From Meandrina meandrites (lineage: Eukaryota > Cnidaria > Anthozoa > Scleractinia > Meandrinidae), in the NCBI GenBank assembly GCA_963693305.1, contig OY855912.1, positions 3,536,001-3,600,000 on the forward strand: DNA of 64,000 bases. The letters are read 5' to 3'. The position numbers and the translations under genes were made by a program. Position 1 is the first letter of the stretch. Each line of letters opens with the position of its first letter. Below the pieces are notes generated by a model, which searched no databases, was not told where the DNA came from, and was given only the letters and a program-made list of their open reading frames with translations. Shown one piece after another: positions 1 to 11,550 of this stretch.

Positions 1-1652
1 TTGAACAATGCAGACTGGTGATACAACCCTAAAAATACGTCGCAGCTCGTGATGCAAACATTTCACAATGATTCATGACCTGAAGAAGAATTTTTTGGTT
101 GCAGTATTGCCATTTTTGTCAATTATTTTTACATCAGTATATTTCTTGATCATTAGTACTTTTTGGGAGGTAACCCATGCCTCTTAAGCGCGGCACATCA
201 AGCTTATTCTATCCAGTTGTAAGAACTCACTTTCTATTGTAAGATCGTTCCAAGGTAGCGTAAAAATGTCTTAAATATGAAGCGATAATTTTTTGGTTCT
301 ACATTTAATATTTTCCAGCCTAGCTCTTGAAATTGTTAGCAGAGAAAAACAAATCGGTCTTCACCAGTCTCAGAAAACAAATCGAGTGACTATCAAATTT
401 TACTGTTGCGGCGCAGTACTTAACTCTGACGCTGCATTGGAATATTTCAAATAAAACCTTAATTGGTTTGTTTAAACTCTGATCATTCCTACCTTTCTCT
501 TGGAACTTGTATAAGGGATCACAGCGCGATGGGAAAATACTTCTTCAAGTAATGACTGAGAATGGCGCGAGTTGGTCGTATTTAAACCCTTTAGGTGTGG
601 ATTTAATTATGCCTTTTCGTGCGGTAGCGCTGTTTTGCTTTACGGGTGAAAATGCATCAAACGAAAGCATTCCTACGTTTTGATATCGTTACATTGACAA
701 CAAAAGCGAAACTGTCTCGTGTCCTTTGTTTATTAAATATCCCCCAGGCATGAGATGTAACTCTATTCCCATGCAATTCCCTTTTTTAATGACTACTTTT
801 TTATATTGACGTGTCAAGAGGACCTTGTTTAATAGTCCAGACTAGTCAGATATGAAAGCCATTTCATCTGCTGGTTAAGAGAACAAAAGCATTCCTACGT
901 TTTAAGGGGGTGACTCTTAACTACCAAAGGACACGAGACAGTTTCGCTTTTGTTGTCAATGTAACGATATCAAAACGTAGGAATGCTTTCGTTTGATGCA
1001 TTTTCACCCGTAAAGCAAAACAGCGCTACCGCACGAAAAGGCATAATTAAATCCACACCTAAAGGGTTTAAATACGACCAACTCGCGCCATTCTCAGTCA
1101 TTACTTGAAGAAGTATTTTCCCATCGCGCTGTGATCCCTTATACAAGTTCCAAGAGAAAGGTAGGAATGATCAGAGTTTAAACAAACCAATTAAGGTTTT
1201 ATTTGAAATATTCCAATGCAGCGTCAGAGTTAAGTACTGCGCCGCAACAGTAAAATTTGATAGTCACTCGATTTGTTTTCTGAGACTGGTGAAGACCGAT
1301 TTGTTTTTCTCTGCTAACAATTTCAAGAGCTAGGCTGGAAAATATTAAATGTAGAACCAAAAAATTATCGCTTCATATTTAAGACATTTTTACGCTACCT
1401 TGGAACGATCTTACAATAGAAAGTGAGTTCTTACAACTGGATAGAATAAGCTTGATGTGCCGCGCTTAAGAGGCATGGGTTACCTCCCAAAAAGTACTAA
1501 TGATCAAGAAATATACTGATGTAAAAATAATTGACAAAAATGGCAATACTGCAACCAAAAAATTCTTCTTCAGGTCATGAATCATTGTGAAATGTTTGCA
1601 TCACGAGCTGCGACGTATTTTTAGGGTTGTATCACCAGTCTGCATTGTTCAA
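1..1652. repeat. Long perfect-looking palindrome (foldback element or assembly hairpin)
   Basis: The first 728 bases are repeated as the reverse complement at 925-1652. Reading the arms against each other I found no mismatch or indel, and the arm lengths are equal. The 196-base spacer (729-924) is unique apart from an 18-base echo of an arm motif at 887-904. The left arm begins at the window edge, so it may extend further out. No coding potential is visible in the arms. It could be a very young foldback transposon, a recent inverted duplication or a hairpin artefact of assembly. Confidence 0.93.
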
Positions 1653-1693
1653 CAGTTCTACATTATTCTTTTCTTTGCAAAGGGTGCAAATGA

Positions 1694-1724
1694 TTGCGAG
1701 CGAGCGAGCGAGCGAGCGAGCGAG
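1694..1724. repeat. (GCGA)n microsatellite
   Basis: About seven units of a GAGC/GCGA tetranucleotide run, interrupted near the end. It sits 40 bases outside the palindrome. Confidence 0.9.
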
Positions 1725-3300
1725 AGCGCGGTCTTACCAAAGGAGAAAATTAAACTAGAATGAGAATCATTTCTTAGGCAATATTCGTGTTACAAAACGC
1801 TCAGTTAGAGAGATTGATCGATGTGAAAAAAATATATCATCTTTTTTTTTTCTGTCAGGAAAAAAAAAACTACGTTTTACTTTGGTTATTCTACGAACCA
1901 TTCAAGTAGACAAATATTGGATAACATACTGTGGTCTCTCGCTCGTGGACATGAATTGTTCAGTACTGACGTCTGTCTCAGTAGATATGTTAATAATTGC
2001 TGAATTATTCGTAAAAAAAAAATGATTCATAAACTGAATTATTTTTATGTTCACTGTTCACTGTCTTTATAATTATTACCATACCGATAGAGATGTATTC
2101 GAGTCTACAGTGTTTCATATGTATCTGAAACATTATCAAGCCTTCACAGCGTTTATTCCTCACAGTCTATGTTTTCAAGATCCTTCATAGAACATGCCTA
2201 GTCTTGAAAATTTACGCTGAGCTCTTGATGCTGATCAGGACTGTCTTTATAAAACAACTGTCTGATTAAGCGGGTATTTTTTAACATGCAATTCTCTGAG
2301 TTCATGAACATCAACGTATCATCCAAAGACTATTTTGCAAGCGTTCTAGTCTTCATTTTTCAACAGCTTTCGCTATTTTCAATTTCACCAGAGGAATCGG
2401 TGTTTCTTACATCTTATTTTATGTTTATGAAAGGCTGCGAGAACTCGAATTACTACCCAACAGGTATATTTTTGTGCATCTGACAACAGGTGGTTTTCCC
2501 GACTGCTGGTCATGAGGGACGCGGTCTCTGAGACCGACATTGTTCTAGACTTTGCTAGATGTGGATTCTTCTGCCAATTCCAACACCTGACTGCAAGGCG
2601 ATTCTTCTGATCGGAAAGAACAGTTCATGATTTCAAAGCCAAGAAGAACTCTAAACAAACCTTTTGAAACACCTGTCGTCTGCCCTTTTAATTCGTGACG
2701 CGTCACGCATTCGGTAAAGGCGGGGGATACACAGAGTGTAAACAAAATTCATTCAAAGTTTGTTTAACTAATAAATTTAGGGGAAGTCTCGATTCTCTTT
2801 GCGATATGTGCTTCCAGTTTCCTAGCAGATTAAAAACCATTTAACTCAGGATATAGTCCGGTTTTACCATGCAGCCATGCAGCGTGACGAATGAAAATGA
2901 TAAAACTTTCGCGGGAAAATTAAGCGACCTGTTTTAAAACTTAGTAACTTACCGAGTGTTAATAAGGAGATTTGAAAAGTTTACATATCCTATTATGATA
3001 TTACAGTGTCAATGCTTGATCCCGAAATCAACGGATCTACTTTTAGTTAATTTTGGACCACAAACACAGAAACTCGAAAAACTCGAAAAAATGTTTGTTT
3101 AATATTTTTAATGTAGTTTTGAGATACACAATTTTTAACATATTTGGCCGTTTATAGATAATTTTTACAAATGATTTACATAATTTTAATATTTTAATGT
3201 AGTTTAGGATACACAATTTTAATATATTTGTAGCTTTTAGTTAAGTTAATATATGTGCCAGTTTTTGTAGTATTCATAATAAGTGAATGGTTTTAATAAG
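1725..3300. other. No gene seen
   Basis: A+T-rich sequence with only short chance reading frames of 65-66 codons, no recognisable domain and no convincing splice structure. Confidence 0.7.
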
Positions 3301-3375
3301 TTAGTTAGGTGTCCACAATTAGTAGAGGGGACTTTTCCCCTCAGCTACTCCTTTTGACACGTTAATAAAGTTATG

Positions 3376-3421
<46 letters not shown>
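3301..3421 (+). repeat. Retroposon 3' tail ending in (ATT)n
   Basis: The stretch GTGTCCACAATTAGT, followed by ACTTTTCCCCTCAGCTACTC and TTGACACGTTAATAAAG, runs into a long (ATT)n tract. Most of it recurs almost identically at 24287-24440. Shorter parts recur in reverse orientation in the SINE at 25286-25522. An AATAAA-containing 3' end with a trinucleotide tail fits a non-LTR retroposon (SINE or LINE) 3' end, truncated at its 5' side. Confidence 0.75.
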
Positions 3422-3422
<1 letters not shown>

Positions 3423-4484
3423 GATGTTCAATTTGGCGGGAAATATTTTTAACTGAAAATCGTAATGGTACGCAGTTTCAGATGCCGCTTACTCCGATTT
3501 ACTCCTAGATACCAATTTTAACTAAACTGGATTTTTTTAAGAGCACAAAATACTATCGGAAAATGATTTTACTTTAAAAATAAACTGCCGCACTTTGGTG
3601 AAACAGTCGACTGAAAATGACTCATATTTGGGTGACACTCATTAACGATTCAGTGGCGATTTTTAGCGCCACGTAAAAAAACAGTATTAAAGCAAAGAAG
3701 GTTTAATATATCTTAATCAACTTATAAAGGGATCAATGTCATAGAAAAAATACAAGAGCTTTTAGGAGTCATACGAAGTGTGTTTTACGGTTACGCAAAG
3801 TTGCCCGAAATCTCGGTTATTTTTGGCCGCTGGAGGGCCCAAAATAATGGAATGGTGATTTCTCGAAGAAAAACGAACGTCTACTTCTGCAAATGCCACC
3901 ATTCCTAATCTTTTCAGGTAGCTTTTATACTGTGAAAAGATGAAGGTAAACGGGCGACCTCGATCTTTTGCCCCTGCCCGGTTTTCTCTGACAATAACAC
4001 TTAAATTGTTATACAGACGTGAAAATTAAGTCCGTAAGAAATCGAATTTTCCACGTCTCCCTGTCTCACATATCTTGAACGTCTTTACATTTTTTACGAC
4101 TTATACTTTACGCTTATATAGCCTATATTATTTCAAGAGGAAATGTTTTAGTGTATGCAGAATGGAAAGAGTCAATACAATGTCAATTCGATCATTTAAG
4201 AAATTTTGGTTCTGGAAACGCATGAAATTTGAAAATGAGGGAGTGACCATCTCGTTTCTCGAGTTGTAAATGTGAATGATGTTGATTTGAGAGAAACTGA
4301 GGACCAAGACTCAGAAGAAGGTGAACAAGTCTACAATCGCATGTGTCGCTATCATAACAATCCTATTGAAAGAGTTTTCATGGCAAAATATGGAAATGAT
4401 GGAAGGCTATAAATTTCCTTGTATACAAAAGAAAAAAACAAATACAACTTACGAGCCAATGTTACCAACGGTCAGACAAAAGAC
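3422..4484. other. No gene seen
   Basis: Short open frames at 4075-4269 and 4321-4610 overlap in several frames and show no recognisable family. I treat them as chance. Confidence 0.6.
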
Positions 4485-5898
4485 GGCAAGTGTCGAAAAA
4501 TGGATTTCGCTTATATTCTTACCATAGGTAGGTCTTTGAGAGAAACAAATACCAGCATACTTAGTTTGGCTGAATATCGATTTGTTTTCGAGAAAATCGA
4601 TAATCCTTGAAAATCGCCATATTGCCACTTTCGGAGCTCAAAATTTATGCCCAGTTTCGTAGCTTCGCGTGAAAAAATAAAGCACTCTGGAAGGAAAATA
4701 CCGGCCAAATATTGTAGAATGACATCAAATAAGTACGTGGAAAGCAATTTTAGTCCTTCGTGTCCTTTTATTTACAAAATACAATTAAATTTATTTGACA
4801 CACTTTTAATAGGGTTCAAAATTGGTCAAACTTATCGTCTAATTTAAGTATGTGCGAAGCGAAATAATTGGTCAAAAATTCGGTATTTGCAAGTCAAAGG
4901 ACTGTTCTTTACGACTTTAGAAGGATTAGCTGGGGAAATGATTTCGTGCGATGTTTTCGAATTTCGAAGTTGCCTAAAATTCGTCAATTAGTAATCGTGG
5001 AGATACCGCCGTTTATGTAAACATTTCACGCAAAGGTTGAATTCTTCCCGACGCGAACTTAACTGTGTCTAATTAAAACGTAGACATGCTTACCTTGATG
5101 TTGCTGAAGCATTTTAAGCGTTGTATTCTTCATTCACCATAAAACCCAAGCCTGCGGTGAAGTTAGTTAAACGATTTTCTTGACGCCATGTGTCATTAAT
5201 TTCCTCGTCTTGAAGTGACATCTCTTTTTCATTCGTTCTTGAAAATTAAACACTCCAGTCTCAAGTGATCAACGTAACAGCCATGCATAGTATTTTTGCT
5301 TTAAATCAGCTTCGAAGACCCTCTTCGAACTGAGAAGCAGAGGACGATAAACCGGTTCAGGAGACAAACTGTCATTTCAAAAACCGCCATTTGTTCCGAG
5401 GCGGCTAATTTATTCACAAGGACAGTTTCACCTGAAATTGACAACCACTGCCGTGACAAAGTAAGAAGCAAGCACCTTACCTTTTTGGTATCTGGTTAAG
5501 GTATTTCGTTGCTATTATTTTAATTTGAGCTTAAAATTGCACACAGTTGGACTGACCAGAAAAAGAAATTTCAATCAGTTCAAATAGACCACCGTTTGCA
5601 AAATGGTTGCGTGTAAACGCCTTTTACTTCCGTGCCGGAAGTGCTTCGCTTTTCCTTATTCTAGACCACGAGCAGCCCCTATTTTTTCGCAGTCCGTCGA
5701 GCGTGAAGCAAAAAAAAAAAAGAGCGCGCGAAAATTAGGGACGAGGCGAGCGGAAGCGAAGCGCGAAAAAATGAGGGACTACCCGCTTAGCCACAGCTTT
5801 TGAATTATGCGTTGCTCTCACAACGCAAAAATATGATTGGCTAACGCTTGGAGCGTCGACAACAGGATGTCAACACTCGCGTATCAATCTACTATGCA

Positions 5899-6168
5899 AT
5901 GGCGGTTGAACTCCAGGAATGTTTATTTCGGTTTCCCAAAATAGAATCCTTAAAACCGGAACAGAAAGAGGCATTAGAATTTCTTCTCTCGGGTCGTGAT
6001 GTCCTTCCCATTCTACCAACCGGGTTTGGTAAAAGTCTAATTTATCAAGTGTTTTGCCAGGCAAAGCTGTCTTCAAATCTGAAGAATATGCGATCGAGCG
6101 TCGCGCCTTTGGTTTCTCGATCGTTTCCTTTCCTGGGGAAGCCGTTCTCGTCGCTTTACTGGAATTAG
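5899..6168 (+). pseudogene. RecQ-family DNA helicase N-terminal fragment
   Basis: From the ATG at 5899 the frame reads a short RecQ-like start: an FxFxxIESLKPEQKEAL segment (the Q-motif region before motif I), then GRDVLPILPTGFGKSLIYQV, which holds the Walker A/motif I signature (P-T-G-F-G-K-S) for ATP binding. Homology to the family is lost after about residue 56. The remaining ~34 residues look unrelated, and no motif Ia, DEVH box or later helicase motif follows in any frame. RecQ enzymes are 3'-5' DNA helicases, and this fragment cannot encode one. It lies inside the 5661-6829 inverted repeats, so it is probably a captured or decayed transposon-associated helicase piece rather than a host gene. 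Confidence 0.75.
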
Positions 6169-6538
6169 CAGAATGTGGCGAAACAGACATTCGCTAAGAC
6201 CTTTCAAATGCTGTTGGCGAGAATTGAAGGGAACTTGCAGTAGGATCTCGATCTGAAACCCCTGTAATCGAATTAAACACATCAATTCCAGGGCGTTTCT
6301 TATCTTTGTTGCACACTTTGCACAGTTCGGATGCTAAATTCGCCAGTCGGCATTTCGTAACTCCTGCTCGTTTGGGATTTTCGTGCAAGTTCTTCGTAGA
6401 AACCCTGCGGCTGAAAACACCGTAAAAACTTTCAAAATTACAACGGTATACGCGACAAAAATCGTTGCAAGATGGCTCCTTCAAAGGTTTTCCTTTCAGC
6501 GATTTTTTCGGTGTTTCTGCCAAAGACATCTTCCACAT
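6073..6538 (-). pseudogene. Unrecognised cysteine-containing coding relic, antisense to the helicase fragment
   Basis: Two adjoining minus-strand frames read as basic, serine-rich protein: 6538-6194 (114 codons) and then 6190 downward. The first has spaced cysteines (CNDFCRVYRC and later LCKVCNKD) that could belong to a small zinc-binding module. The second is rich in Ser, Thr and Lys before it runs antisense into the RecQ fragment near 6070. A frame break separates them. I do not recognise the family. It may be a degraded zinc-finger or transposon-associated protein carried in the same element, and chance coding remains possible. Confidence 0.3.
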
Positions 6539-6829
6539 TGCATGTTTTTGTCTTGCATTCTGTGATTTCCGTCGTCTGTCTCAAGTCACAAGTCGCAACT
6601 TGAGACATCTCCCGGGGAATCGACGACTGAAAAAAGGAAATTAGATTTGAAATTGATACCAAAAATCACTCAGCCGTGAACGGTCAAAAGCTGTGGCTAA
6701 GCGGCTAGTCCCTCATTTTTTCGCGCTTCGCTTCCGCTCGCCTCGTCCCCAATATTTTCGCACGCTCTTTTTTTTTTTTGCTTCACGCTCGACGGACTGC
6801 GAAAAAATAGGGGCTGCTCGTAGTCTACC

Positions 6830-7392
6830 TTATTCAATTCATATCGTAATTTTCCTAGATCTTCCTTTTTAGATTAAAGCAACAAAGAGATAAAAAAGCT
6901 TTATTGCTGCCGTTTGATCACTCTACAGTCAATATCCAAGAATCATCCCGTGGAGTCCAGCCTGAATAAGTTTCAATAGGGGGATGTAGTGGGAGGGTGC
7001 CCAACATCAACACCCTGGTCATTAGCCTTGTAATTCAGTGATGCACCATAGATGCGAAACACTTTAAATAACGAATACGTGTAGTCTGTGAGTCGGGAGT
7101 TGACATATTTCACGTTAGACGGATTGTCACTGACTCTTTTTACATTGTTTCGTAGACGTTTCGGCTATAAATACTGGCTAATAAATGCAAGTTCGTTGTT
7201 ATATCGCAAGGGTTGCGCGGGTGACCATAAGCGCTAATGGGGATACGAAATTGTGAATATAGAATGGTATTTATTTGCACATGCCTGAGCTGGCGTCACC
7301 ACACGTCCAGCGAGTGAGGGTATTTGATGACATTCAATGTTCACGTTTCCCGATTCTCTGGGTGAGGTATAATATGGAATCGTTGACTCACT
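6830..7392. other. Spacer between nested elements, no gene seen
   Basis: Unremarkable sequence inside the 4485-9405 composite, without coding features. Confidence 0.6.
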
Positions 7393-7394
7393 TA

Positions 7395-8127
7395 GGGCCT
7401 GTTGGCCTGTTTACATGGAGGTGGGGGACCCCAGGTAGGTGAGGTAACCCGCCCAGCCGTGGTCGAAAAATAGCTCGCGTTTACATGCAATCTTATCACC
7501 CCGGGGTCCCGGGGTTAACTTCCTTGAGAAAATAGCGTGGCGTAGATTTCTTGTTTTTTTTTGTTTGTTTTTTTTTTTGCTGTTTTTTTTTTCACAGCAT
7601 GATTTTCGTTGGCAGAGACAATGTTTTTCGTTGCTTTGTGTTATCGACTGATCTCTAGGTAGAGAAGAAGTGCGTGCTTAGATCGGGCCTTCACTTAAAG
7701 CATCAATTGAAATTTGAATACCTTCAGATTCTTCCTGATTGCCATCTTGATTGCGGCCTTCGACCCTAAGCAGATGAACCCGGCGAAAAAGCTCCCCACG
7801 CTGATATCCTCGAGACTGAGACATGTTGTTGCGGTTCCAATATGGCGGGCGTTTGGTTGTTGGTTCGGATTTGGCGCGTTTTGGTAACATGAACCGACCC
7901 CGGGTAGGCGGGTTACCCCACCTTGAAACGTTTACATGGCAAAAAGTGACCCCGGCTGGGAGGGTTACCCTACCCAGCAGACCGGGCAACCCGCCTAGGC
8001 GGGTTACCCCACCTATCATGTAAACGCGATCGAGAAAAAAAGAGAGTTTATATGGAGAGGCGGGTTACCCCACCTAGGCGGGTTACCTCACCTGCCCGGG
8101 GTCCCCCACCTCCATGTAAACAGGCCC
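7395..8127. mobile_element. TIR element with TA flanks and iterated internal motif
   Basis: Left end GGGCCTGTTGGCCTGTTTAC and right end CATGTAAACAGGCCC are inverted repeats that continue into a shared GGAGGTGGGGGACCCC block. TA dinucleotides flank both ends (7393-7394 and 8128-8129), compatible with a TA target duplication. The left end has a 9-base tandem duplication absent from the right. Inside, GGCGGGTTACCCCACCT or close variants occur at about 7908, 7998 and 8060. A 113-codon minus frame (7678-8019) is largely translated repeat, and no transposase is seen. It is probably a MITE. Confidence 0.75.
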
Positions 8128-9651
8128 TAACAGCGGGTGATTATGACCACTATGGGTATTTGTTTTGCTGACAGCCTAGAACAAATCAACGAGCTATGAA
8201 ATGCGAAATGAAATGAATTTTAAAAGTGAGGAAAAGCGAAGCAACTCAACAGAAGAACTTCCGGCCCGGAAGTAAAAGGCGTTTACACGCAACCATTTAG
8301 CAACTTTTGCAAACGGTGGTTTATTTGAACTGATTGAAATTTCTTTATCTGCTCAGTCCAGCTGTGTGTCATTTTAAGCTCAAATTTAAATAACAACAAC
8401 GAAATAACCAGATACCAAAAAGGTACGGTGCTTGCTTCTTACTTTGTCACGGCAGTGGTTGTCAATTTCAGGTGAAATTGTCCTTGTGAATAATAAATTA
8501 GCTGCCTCGGGACAAATGGCGGTTTTTGAAATGACGGTTTGTCTCCTGAACCGGTTTATCTGCCTCTGCTTCTCAGTTCGAAGCTGATTTAAAGCAAAAA
8601 TACTATGCATGGCTGTTACGTTGATCACTTGAGACTGGAGTGTTTAATTTTCAAGAACGAATGAAAAAGAGATGTCACTTCAAGACAAGGAAATTAATGA
8701 CACATGGCGTCGAGAAAATCGGTTAACTAACTTCACCTCGGGCTTGGGTTTTATCGTGAAGAATACAACGCTTAAAATGCTTCAGCAACATCAAGGTAAG
8801 CATGTCTACGTTTTTATTAGACACAGTTAAGTTCGCGTCGGGAAGAATTCAACCTTTGCGTGAAATGTTTACATAAACTGCGGATCTCCACGATTACTTT
8901 AGTTCACGAATTTTAGGCAACTTCAAAATTCGAAAGCATCGCACGAAATCATTTCCCCAGCTAATCCTTCTAAAGTCGTAAAGAACAGTCCTTTGACTTG
9001 CAAATACCGAATTTTTGACCAATTATTTCGCTTCGCACATACTTAAATTAGACGATAAGTTTGACCAATTTTGAACCCTATTAAAAGTGTGTCAAATAAA
9101 TTTAATTGTATTTTGTAAATAAAAGGACACGAAGGACTAAAATTGCTTTCCACGTACTTATTTGATGTCATTCTACAATATTTGGCCGGTATTTTCCTTC
9201 CAGAGTGCTTTATTTTTTCACGCGAAGCTACGAAACTGGGCATAAATTTTGAGCTCCGAAAGTGGCAATATGGCGGTTTTCAAGGATTATCGATTTTCTC
9301 GAAAACAAATCGATATTCAGCCAAACTAAGTATACTGGTATTTGTTTCTCACAAAGAGCTACCTGTGGTAAGAATATAAGCGAAATCCATTTTTCGGCAC
9401 TTGCCAAGAATTTTCAATATTGTTTGATTCTTGTGAACATGTGCTCTTACAAGTTAACATACAGAACAGGAAACAAAACGGCAAGCCGGCCAAAAATACA
9501 AGACTGGTGTGGATAATTGGAAGTAACAGAAACACTGACAACGAAATTTTAAAAAACATTAACTTGAGAAGACGCTTTCCAAAACAATAGGAATAATAGA
9601 TGTAGATACACACGAAATTATGACACATTACATAACCTAATACTAACCAAA

Positions 9652-9740
<89 letters not shown>

Positions 9741-9741
9741 G
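9652..9741. repeat. (AAT)n microsatellite
   Basis: An almost uninterrupted trinucleotide run of about 30 units, which could be the tail of a minus-strand retroposon. Confidence 0.95.
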
Positions 9742-10279
9742 ATACACATGAACGAGAAAACGAGAAAACACCATCACTCTTCGGAACGAATCAAGAATAA
9801 GTTGTACGCCGTTTATAGCTTGGAGCGCTTCTCAAATTAACAAAAAAGTGAAAATATAAAATAAAAGAAAAACGCAAAGAGCTCACTTCAGGCAACAAAT
9901 GAAACGCTTTTAAAATGCTCTTCCAATTTTGTGTAGTGTCGCTGAGAAGTTTTATTCGTTGCTTGAAGTCAGATCTTTGGGGATTGCTTTCCTTTTTTTT
10001 TTGATAATTTGCGTAAAATGTTTTCCTCATAAAAGCGCGACTCAAAAATGTAAACACTGCCAGTTGCATGGTTAGGATTTTTACGTGTGGAAACCCGCTA
10101 AATACAGTGCTGTCAATTACAAAATGTTAACCAATAAACAGAATGAAAATGGACACGACAACGTGGCGGGCGTTTATCCACGTCGATCTCATTATTCAAC
10201 CAAACCAGTATCATCACGTAAATTCAGAAATAAAGGCGTTCAAAATTTAACTGGGGCTCCGCTTTTCGGTTTGGCTAAA
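9742..10279. other. No gene seen
   Basis: Only short chance frames and no repeat structure I could pair. Confidence 0.6.
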
Positions 10280-10601
10280 TGTTTATATTAATTACTCCTA
10301 ACGGATGAGATGCTTTTCCGGTTATTAGCTACAAATTGCAGGGAGGCTCCGGCACCTTTTCGGTTTTGAACATATCACTTTATTGGTAGCAAATCGACCG
10401 GTAAACGTTAAAACACGTGTTTCCTTGAATTTAAATAAATAATGTTCCGGAAATCGAGCACCAAAAATATAAGCAGTTTTCTGTCCGTCAATACAATTTC
10501 CAAAACTTTTTACAAATATTAAGTACTACAAAATACTGAATAGAAATGCCTGAAATACTCATGAAATGCACTTTTAACAGTAACTGCCAGACGTTACTCA
10601 C

Positions 10602-10803
10602 CATAAATAGAGCTAAACAGGAGATGATAATAACAGAGGAACAGGATGAATGATTTGAAGTTTCTCTTATTCTTATACCGTGGTAGTATCGACCGTTTTA
10701 TGTAATGCACAAACTCAAAAAAAATCAGAAACGAACAAAGTAGGCATGTCCGCCCAAATGATATGAGCAAACTGTAGCCGGCCAATAGATATTCAAGCCT
10801 CAT
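10602..10803 (-). pseudogene. Orphan first-exon copy of the NCKX-type exchanger
   Basis: On the minus strand an open frame from an ATG at 10803 runs into KRNFKS and a hydrophobic signal-like stretch, then ends at a good donor (ATG|GTGAGT) after 10602 in phase 1. The exchanger's real exon 1 (15626-15698, +) has the same KRNFKS, a hydrophobic stretch, and a phase-1 donor. The nucleotide upstream block AAACGGTCG is also shared. No exchanger exon follows on the minus strand between here and position 1, so the copy has no visible gene to splice into. It could still act as a transcription start for an antisense RNA. Confidence 0.6.
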
Positions 10804-10867
10804 TATCGCTTTCGTTCCCAGAGAGATCTGGTTATTAATCTAATTTTAGCTGCCATAGTGACAAGGA

Positions 10868-10950
10868 CGCGTTGATTCTGCTCTCACGGACGCCTAGATT
10901 CTGCTCTTACAGACTTGATTCTGCTCTCTTAGATTCTGCTCTCACGGAAT
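10868..10950 (+). repeat. Short tandem repeat of GATTCTGCTCTCACGGA units
   Basis: Four imperfect copies of a 15-20-base unit containing GATTCTGCTCT. One more copy lies at 15384-15400, upstream of the second orphan first exon, so the motif belongs to the duplicated promoter segment. Confidence 0.7.
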
Positions 10951-11550
10951 CTTTCCATGGCAGATATTGTGATGGGCTCAAAGCATCGTTTTTGCTATAA
11001 ATAATCGAGTTTGTTTACGCATATAAATTGAGATTTTGAAACTTTCACCGCGACTCCAACAATAACTTACAGAGATATGACTGCTCAAAAAGCGGAATTA
11101 AACTGCTTACAGTATTCCGAATATTAAGTTATTCAAATCAGCGATAAAAACGCGAATGCAGCAGGAATTGACGCGCACTCTTTACGTCTCATAACGCTTC
11201 GCGTAAAGTTTTCCCGTTATTCAGAAGGTCTAAAGAGGACGCCAATTGAATTTCTTTGTTCGGACCAGAACCATTTCAACTAAACGAAACAGATCTCTCA
11301 ACGTTAAGCATTGAAGTCACTTAGACCCACATTTGAAGTTAAAACATAAAGGGGGTAAAATAGTTCTTAGAGAGGGTTTAGCTTAAGTTGTCATTTTCGC
11401 TCTATTGAAGCTCAGCGTATCAGTCGAATGAAGAGGAATAGCGAAAGCCTTAATACTCTATGAGGCGCGATATTTACTTATTATAAATCAAAGCATTAAT
11501 TCCGGGAATGCAAATTTGCAGACAAACAGTGAAATTAATGAGCCTATCCT

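Larger units (their letters stand above)
5661..6829. mobile_element. Nested element with ~140-bp inverted repeats enclosing gene fragments
   Basis: The arms are 5661-5801 and 6685-6829. Both contain GCAGTCCGTCGAGCGTGAAG (or its complement), a poly-A/T run and the GCGAGCGGAAGCGAAGCGCG block. The left arm starts within a few bases of the inner end of the outer 4485-5655 arm. The interior carries a RecQ-like helicase fragment (+) and overlapping minus-strand frames. Terminal repeats enclosing host-like or helicase fragments suggest a Pack-type non-autonomous transposon. No transposase is visible. Confidence 0.75.
4485..9405. mobile_element. Composite element with ~1.17-kb inverted arms
   Basis: The left arm (4485-5655) returns as the reverse complement at 8230-9405 with a few per cent mismatches. 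A 66-codon frame at 4647-4847 (+) is identical to 9043-9243 (-). The spacer (5656-8229) contains two further inverted-repeat units, at 5661-6829 and 7395-8127. The arms carry no recognised transposase. A degenerate 80-codon frame at 8386-8628 (-) has a frameshifted counterpart in the left arm. This looks like a long-TIR, non-autonomous DNA element used as a landing site by others. An inverted segmental duplication of an older repeat is the alternative. Confidence 0.8.
10280..10960 (-). repeat. Duplicate 1 of the exchanger promoter/first-exon segment
   Basis: This stretch is paralogous to 14690-15400 in the same orientation. Shared landmarks include the ...CCAATAAAG... and AGGTGCCGGAG blocks downstream of the donor, AGCTCTATTTATG|GTGAGT at the donor, and CTATTGGCCGGCTAC upstream. 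Its upstream half also matches 15480-15700 in the opposite orientation, which is the true promoter and first exon of the exchanger. Matching landmarks occur in the same order over several hundred bases. Confidence 0.7.

Noticed and set aside
7678..8019. 113-codon minus-strand frame
   Set aside because: Most of it translates the iterated GGCGGGTTACCCC motif of a TIR element. The remaining ~50 residues match no family that I recognise.
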